Assembly: GCA_965655795.1 (NCBI GenBank)
Contig: CBFHHY010000007.1
Span: 46,004-110,003 of the forward strand
Length of the DNA: 64,000 nt
Source of the DNA: TMED14 sp002167805
Lineage (GTDB): Bacteria; Bacteroidota; Bacteroidia; Flavobacteriales; Schleiferiaceae
Direction: 5' to 3'
In this document: piece after piece, positions 59,610 through 64,000 of the stretch
Layout: the number at the start of each line of letters is the position of its first letter
Numbering within the stretch: the stretch's first letter is position 1
Translations under genes and position numbers: made by a program
Notes under the pieces: generated by a model
The model's input: only the letters and a program-made list of their open reading frames with translations
What the model was told of the DNA's origin: nothing
Databases searched by the model: none

Positions 59610-61988
59610 TTAAAAAGAGTTTTTAATTGATGCAGTAATATTTCTTCCAGGGGCATTTATTCCTGAGGCAAAAGTTCTATATTGAGTGTCTAGGATATTG
59701 TAAGCTCCGAATTGGAAAATCCATTTTCGACTCGCATGATAAGACATTGCGAAATTCCATGTAACCCATTTCGGTGTACCCATTGGGGTTGCATAATGAG
59801 CATTGTCTTCTCCATTTAAACAGTAACTATCAATACTTTTTTCAGAATTTGAAATCAGAAAAAGGTCTGCTGAGAAATCCGATGAAGGATTATATTGCAA
59901 TCCAACCCTAGCAACAACAGGAGGGATATGATCTAAATGGGTCATTATAGACTGAGACTCTATTCGCATTCTGCCCAAAACACCTTGAATTTGAGACTTC
60001 AATGATAGATAGTATGGTAAGTTTATCAAGGACTTTATGGAATAACCCATAATTCGTGCATTCCTTGCATTAGATTGAGATAATACAGCCGAAAGATCAC
60101 CGTCAAAAATAACGGAATCCGCACCATTAAGTTGGGTCGGTAAAACCACTAAGGCATCCCTTAGGCTCGTGGAATAAACATTCCATTCTAAATTGTGCCC
60201 CCCCTTAAAAAGTTGAATATTTCCAATTTCAGCAGTAAAAGCTTGTTCAGGTCTTAAGTTCGGATTTGGAATTATGAGCTGTCCCGGTCTTGAATCAAAA
60301 ACTTTTGCTAGATCATCAACGTTGGGAACACGGTATGCAGTCGAAAATGAAACTGAGTGTTTTGAAAATTTTGATTTTTCATAAATAATACCAATGCTAC
60401 CTGAAGCTACCGGTGATCGCTGATAAATAGTATTTCTGAGGCCAAAAGAACTTAGTGGGACATATGTTGTCTCTGAAAATTGAGAAAAAAGTGAGGTTAA
60501 ACCAACCCTAAACCCTTCTGATATTTTAAATTGATTTGATATTTTGTTAACATGGGTAGCAAATAAAGCAAGACTAGACATCACATTTTGACCACCAGGG
60601 TACCGGGTGCTAATTGGTAAAACAGGAGCATTAGGATCAAAAATATTTTCGCCTGTTGCAGTTGAAAAAACTTGTTGATATGAGCCATCAAAACCCGCCC
60701 GAAGGGTATTATTCCCCCAACGCTTAATCGCATCAGAGTTGAATCCGGACACATAAACTTGCTCAACCCTAGATTTTAAAATTTCCGATCCAAATTTTCT
60801 GGTCATTCTGCTCTCCTCAACATTTTGATGGTAAACAGATACGTTGACACCGTCAAAACCAAAGATTTTTCTTGCTTTCCATTGGTAACTAGTTAAAAAT
60901 CTTTTTTGAGGCCCATAATACCATGAAGAGAATTTTAACCGGCGCGGGTTTGGATCTTGACCTGGATTTGTTGCAGGATTCAAATCTGTTAAGCGGTCAT
61001 ATCTTGGAATATCTGAAGAGTTTGAAAATTGGATATTTATGGTTGAAGTTCTATTCTTCTTTGATTTAAATACGATTTTTTGCAGCAAATCAATCTGAGA
61101 ATAACCACTACCTAACTGAAGATGAGGGTTTTTATTACTCATAATGGTGTCACCAGATAATCCAACACGAACATAATAGTTTCTGTCCCCATGAGATTCA
61201 CCATAAAAAGGGTTTATCCTCTTACCACTTTTTAAATCGTCGTAGACAGAAGATGTAAAAGAAGTTAGGGAAGCAAAATTCTTATTTGAAAAACGAAACT
61301 TTACATTATTAATCCAACTATTATTGGCTGAGCTATATTGAACTTTTTCTTGCCAGTTATATTGTTTTCTTTGTGTAAAGGAAGGAGTTTCAGTTATAAA
61401 GTGAACCACCCCTCCTAATGCATCGCTACCATATGCATTTGAAGTGGGTCCAAAAGAAACTTCAATCCTGTCCAAAACATGAGGATCAACAGTTATGGCA
61501 TTTTGTAAATGACCAGATCGATAAATTAAATTATTCATTCGAATTCCATCTATAACCAGAAGAACTCTATTGGCTTCCATTCCTCTGAGAATAATGGATC
61601 CACCCCCCTGCTGACTTTTTTGAACAGCAATTGAGTTTTGATTGGAGAGAACATCAACGGTTGTACCCTGCATGGAGTTTTGAATACCTCTACTCCTAAT
61701 AACAGTTATTTCCTGGGTTATATTCCTTTTGGATTCAGCGGTCCGATAAGCTGAAACCACAACCTCTTCAAGTGGATTAAAAAAATTACTGTCAATCAAA
61801 GCTCTTAGGTTCCGGAGCTGATTTTTTGTTTCAATGGCTTGGCTTGTGGCAAAAACATCTGAGGTTTTATTTTTTTCATCCCCCTTACCAATGTTCGGCT
61901 GCCCAGTAGTATCAGCTAAACCTTGACCATAAGATAAAGTTGTAAAACCGAAGAGAATATAGAGTAAAAAATTTCGAAGATTTCTCAT
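59610..61988 (-). CDS. TonB-dependent receptor, heme-receptor-like
   Basis: The 792-residue outer-membrane receptor has a signal peptide (1-21), a plug (about 75-200) with EEVVVSAYRTAES, IILRGMEANRVLLVIDG and NAYGSDALGGVVHFIT, and a barrel ending with NITASIKNSF. Two motifs of heme receptors are visible in the barrel: YRVPN (552-556), like the FRAP box, and NPNL (575-578). This favours heme or hemoprotein uptake, but cobalamin or other ligands are possible. The glycosylasparaginase gene follows after 17 nt. It is divergent from yaaA. Confidence 0.85.
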   Translation of the reverse strand: MRNLRNFLLYILFGFTTLSYGQGLADTTGQPNIGKGDEKNKTSDVFATSQAIETKNQLRNLRALIDSNFFNPLEEVVVSAYRTAESKRNITQEITVIRSRGIQNSMQGTTVDVLSNQNSIAVQKSQQGGGSIILRGMEANRVLLVIDGIRMNNLIYRSGHLQNAITVDPHVLDRIEVSFGPTSNAYGSDALGGVVHFITETPSFTQRKQYNWQEKVQYSSANNSWINNVKFRFSNKNFASLTSFTSSVYDDLKSGKRINPFYGESHGDRNYYVRVGLSGDTIMSNKNPHLQLGSGYSQIDLLQKIVFKSKKNRTSTINIQFSNSSDIPRYDRLTDLNPATNPGQDPNPRRLKFSSWYYGPQKRFLTSYQWKARKIFGFDGVNVSVYHQNVEESRMTRKFGSEILKSRVEQVYVSGFNSDAIKRWGNNTLRAGFDGSYQQVFSTATGENIFDPNAPVLPISTRYPGGQNVMSSLALFATHVNKISNQFKISEGFRVGLTSLFSQFSETTYVPLSSFGLRNTIYQRSPVASGSIGIIYEKSKFSKHSVSFSTAYRVPNVDDLAKVFDSRPGQLIIPNPNLRPEQAFTAEIGNIQLFKGGHNLEWNVYSTSLRDALVVLPTQLNGADSVIFDGDLSAVLSQSNARNARIMGYSIKSLINLPYYLSLKSQIQGVLGRMRIESQSIMTHLDHIPPVVARVGLQYNPSSDFSADLFLISNSEKSIDSYCLNGEDNAHYATPMGTPKWVTWNFAMSYHASRKWIFQFGAYNILDTQYRTFASGINAPGRNITASIKNSF

Positions 61989-62016
61989 TTTATAATCTTG
62001 TCGTTTGTTTACTCAA

Positions 62017-62045
62017 TTGTCATGCCATACTTGAACTTATATTTG
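62017..62045 (+). promoter_or_regulatory. Promoter of yaaA
   Basis: TTG (62017-62019) and TATATTTG (62038-62045) are separated by 18 nt, close to the ideal Bacteroidota spacing, and lie 34 nt before the yaaA ATG. Confidence 0.57.
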
Positions 62046-62079
62046 ATTTTTAATATGAAAATCTAAAAGTACTTCGATA

Positions 62080-62823
62080 ATGATAATCCTTCTATCTAGC
62101 TCAAAGTCAATGATGACGGATGGGCCACCCGCTGATCAACTCCCTTATTTTATGAAGGAAGCAAATAAATTAAGTCAAAAACTCAAAGGTTTCTCGAGTA
62201 ATGAGATATCGAGTTTCTTCAAAAGTTCACCCGCATTGACAAAGAGGATTATAGAAAATTTGATGAATTGGAATTACAATGAGCATGAAAAATATAATCA
62301 TGCAGCTATTTTCTCATTTACTGGTGATGCCTTCAGTAAACTAGAGGTTAAAAGTCTTTCTAAACAAGGCTTGAAAACTGCAAAACTTTCAATACGCATT
62401 TTATCTGGGCTTTATGGAATTCTAAGACCTATGGATAGTGTTTTGAAGTATCGATTAGATATGGCACAAAGACTTGGTGATATTGGATTAACCAAATATT
62501 GGTCACCAAAAATCACTGAGAAGTTGACTCTCGATGCAGATAAAGAATGTATATTCAATTTGGCATCTAAAGAGTATTTTCAAACTATTGAAAAAAGTAA
62601 AATCGATCAAAGGTGGATAGATATTGATTTTTTTGAGAAGAAAGGAAATACTCTGAAATCAGTATCTATTTTCAGTAAGCAAGCACGTGGTCATTTTGCA
62701 AGGTTCATTTGTGAAAACTTAGACAATCAAGAGAATATAGAAAAAATGAAGGACTTTAATGTTGGTGGCTATTGCTTTGAAAATCTTCAATCAACTCAAA
62801 ACAAATGGGTTTTTATCCGATAG
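62080..62823 (+). CDS. yaaA: Peroxide stress protein YaaA (DUF328)
   Basis: YaaA limits free iron and DNA damage under peroxide stress in E. coli. The 247-residue protein shows the family features: the opening MIILLSSSKSM, the YNHAAIFSFTGDAF segment (about 73-86), the LRILSGLYGILRPMD stretch (about 107-121, slightly varied here), LDMAQRLG, and FSKQARGHFARF near the C-terminus. It has its own promoter and is convergent, 3 nt apart, with a T9SS-exported protein gene. Its neighbour across the divergent region is the heme-type receptor, in keeping with an iron theme. Confidence 0.9.
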   Translation: MIILLSSSKSMMTDGPPADQLPYFMKEANKLSQKLKGFSSNEISSFFKSSPALTKRIIENLMNWNYNEHEKYNHAAIFSFTGDAFSKLEVKSLSKQGLKTAKLSIRILSGLYGILRPMDSVLKYRLDMAQRLGDIGLTKYWSPKITEKLTLDADKECIFNLASKEYFQTIEKSKIDQRWIDIDFFEKKGNTLKSVSIFSKQARGHFARFICENLDNQENIEKMKDFNVGGYCFENLQSTQNKWVFIR

Positions 62824-62826
62824 ATT

Positions 62827-63690
62827 CTACTTTACGAGATGAATCGAAGATCGTTTTTTGACGACATTTCCTGTCTCGTCATTTCCACACTCTGCAACTA
62901 TAAAGTATACGCCATCTGGTAAGGATTTGTTAAAATTCCAACCATTCCATTTTTCCGCCAATGATTCAGTCTTAAAAACAAGCTGACCAAATCTTGAATA
63001 AACGCTCCAATTCACCCAGTCAGCATTTGTGAATTTGGGACTGTAGAAATCATTTAAGCCATCACCATTTGGACTAAAAACATTTGGAAGCGACAATTCT
63101 GCATCCTCTGGAGTGGGGGGCTCTTCCGGAGGTGCAACATACTCAACATCAAAAATATTATCAAAATAAATTATGTTCTCAGAAAACCTCCCAGAAAAAT
63201 CGGGGAAAACCACTAACTGATCATAGGTAAGTCCAAAATGAGAGCTAAAATCAAATGTCAGTTGCTCCCATTCATTAATTTTTGTATTTGGAACTTTAAT
63301 CTCGCCCAAAGACCAATTATCATTACGAACTAACTTTATTCCAACATCACTTATGTTGGGTTTATATACCATTATCCTTATGATCATATTACTTTGATCG
63401 ATAGTAAATGAACCAATATCAGAACCATGTTTCGTCTCGCACCCAGCAAATGGAGCTCCAGTTGGTTGCGCTAGAAATTTAGCTACCCATGGACTTTTGT
63501 TTATTCCTGAGGTGTCGGGATTAGCAACAACTTCTAATGGAGGATTCTGACCATTTTCAAAAACTCTCCAGTTCCACCAAGCTCCATTCCCGTTAAATTC
63601 GAAATCAACCGGTATATTTTGCCCATAACTAGCAATGATAGAACTCGTTAAAATAAAAACTAAAGTAAGCTTTTGAACTGTTAATATCAT
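62827..63690 (-). CDS. Secreted protein with T9SS type B (gliding-motility-associated) C-terminal domain
   Basis: From the ATG at 63690 the 287-residue protein has a signal peptide (1-23, ending ASYGQ), a beta-sandwich-like domain (about 25-190) that resembles carbohydrate-binding modules (VDFEFNGNGAWWNW, and TFDFSSHFGLTYDQLVVFPDF, given as positions about 156-176), a proline-rich linker (APPEEPPTPED) and the type B sorting domain (about 200-287) with LPNVFSPNGDGLNDFY and a WNGWNF segment. Export by T9SS and surface attachment follow from that domain. I start at 63690 because the longer frame to 63810 adds 40 residues that would bury the signal. Ligand unknown. Confidence 0.85.
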   Translation of the reverse strand: MILTVQKLTLVFILTSSIIASYGQNIPVDFEFNGNGAWWNWRVFENGQNPPLEVVANPDTSGINKSPWVAKFLAQPTGAPFAGCETKHGSDIGSFTIDQSNMIIRIMVYKPNISDVGIKLVRNDNWSLGEIKVPNTKINEWEQLTFDFSSHFGLTYDQLVVFPDFSGRFSENIIYFDNIFDVEYVAPPEEPPTPEDAELSLPNVFSPNGDGLNDFYSPKFTNADWVNWSVYSRFGQLVFKTESLAEKWNGWNFNKSLPDGVYFIVAECGNDETGNVVKKRSSIHLVK

Positions 63691-63696
63691 AAATGA

Positions 63697-63704
63697 CAAA
63701 ATTA
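63697..63704 (-). promoter_or_regulatory. Candidate -7 box for the T9SS-exported protein gene
   Basis: The minus strand reads TAATTTTG, a TAnnTTTG match, 6 nt before the ATG at 63690. Its presence also supports that start over the one at 63810. Confidence 0.35.
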
Positions 63705-63747
63705 CTACAAAGTTTAGGCGATACACAAATCCTCTAATTCTATTCAA

Positions 63748-63766
63748 GTTTGATGTTACATCAAAC
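63748..63766. repeat. 8-bp inverted repeat in a divergent intergenic region
   Basis: GTTTGATG and CATCAAAC flank a TTA spacer in a perfect inverted repeat. It lies 58 nt upstream of the minus-strand gene and 124 nt upstream of the plus-strand gene. It could be an operator or a hairpin. The rest of this 199-nt intergenic region shows nothing else I can name. Confidence 0.45.
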
Positions 63767-63889
63767 ATTTTCAATGAGATAAGAGCAATATAAATCGAAA
63801 AAATGTCCAAAAAAGCATTAGAATTATCAACATTTGTGTAAATTTAGAGTCATTCACAAAAATTACACCTAAACATTTAAATAAAACAA

Positions 63890-64000
63890 ATGAAAAAAAT
63901 CTTACTCGCATTATTATTGATTTCAGGATTTACTGGATATTCTCAAACAGTAATTTTGAATGTCTTAGAGCCGTCCAGCATTGGGGGGCCATATGATCAT
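63890..64000 (+). CDS. N-terminal part of a secreted protein (cut by window edge)
   Basis: Only 37 residues are in the window. They begin MKKILLALLLISGFTGYSQ, a clear signal peptide with a cleavage site after about residue 18, followed by TVILNVLEPSSIGGPYDH. The start is the ATG at 63890. Some T9SS-exported Bacteroidota proteins begin their mature part similarly, as far as I recall, but too little is visible to assign a family. Confidence 0.6.
   Translation, partial: MKKILLALLLISGFTGYSQTVILNVLEPSSIGGPYDH

Noticed and set aside
63691..63810. Longer start for the T9SS type B protein
   Set aside because: It would place 40 residues before a clear signal peptide, and a promoter-like TAATTTTG lies inside it.
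1..64000. Mobile elements, CRISPR arrays, prophage or a replication origin
   Set aside because: I saw no transposase, integrase, regularly spaced repeats, phage structural genes or DnaA-box cluster anywhere in the window.

Overview
The window looks like a chromosomal segment of a low-GC, probably marine member of the Bacteroidota, close to the Flavobacteriales. The sequence reasons are these. Promoter boxes of the Bacteroidota form TAnnTTTG stand in front of tRNAs and genes. Recognisable Shine-Dalgarno sites are almost absent. There are several TonB-dependent receptors, a T9SS type B (gliding-motility-associated) C-terminal sorting domain, the bacillithiol enzyme BshC, the lineage-typical small proteins DUF4294 and DUF4295, and the order cinA-rpmB-rpmG-DUF4295-ftsY-amn-rimO. 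No phage, insertion sequence, CRISPR array or integrase was seen. Most of the window is ordinary, tightly packed core genome with many 1-20 bp overlaps.

Layout. 1-9.1 kb, minus strand: zapB-like, zapA, accC, DUF4294, bshC, guaA, an orphan periplasmic-binding-fold protein, pepD and the 5' part of crtZ. 9.1-13.8 kb, plus strand: an envelope cluster of an M23 peptidase, a free-standing carboxypeptidase-regulatory-like domain protein, a TonB-dependent receptor without that domain, and a 77-residue protein. 13.8-17.6 kb: rocD, rlmD, a phosphoribosyltransferase and aroK. 17.6-18.8 kb: tRNA-Lys, tRNA-Leu, msrB, tRNA-Val and a structured non-coding stretch with two terminators. 18.8-22.5 kb: a nitroreductase, an unusual photolyase-like protein with a DUF2256 gene overlapping its end, an EEP-family phosphodiesterase and a 2-oxoglutarate dioxygenase. 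22.5-26 kb: a branched-chain 2-oxoacid dehydrogenase E1 alpha-beta fusion, a fecA-like remnant, trmD and rplS with a folded leader. 26-33 kb: a PorE-like OmpA protein, aroC, the histidine-degradation genes hutI-hutG-ftcD and a CrtA-like carotenoid oxygenase.

33-44.5 kb: htpG, a DUF2911 protein, a TonB receptor, namZ, an ABC permease, tRNA-Asp, trxA and a four-activity GDP-heptose module (an hddC-gmhB fusion, hddA and gmhA). 44.5-52.3 kb, minus strand: dnaE with a fused proofreading exonuclease, then a MORN protein, mnmA and a subtilase. 52.4-57.4 kb, minus strand: the ribosomal, signal-recognition and RNA-modification cluster. 57.4-64 kb: cdd, cutC, a glycosylasparaginase, a heme-type TonB receptor, yaaA, a T9SS type B exported protein and the start of another secreted protein.

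The genes fit an aerobic, pigmented heterotroph that takes up large nutrients through TonB receptors, degrades histidine, ornithine and branched-chain amino acids, exports proteins by T9SS, and makes a GDP-activated heptose for a surface glycan. I found no wholly new multi-gene system. The least explained items are the apparently permuted photolyase-like protein, the DnaQ-DnaE fusion with a damaged PHP motif, the HddC-GmhB fusion, the split receptor cluster at 9-14 kb, the rplS leader fold, the structured RNA candidate near 18.7 kb, and promoter boxes lying only 3-6 nt ahead of start codons.
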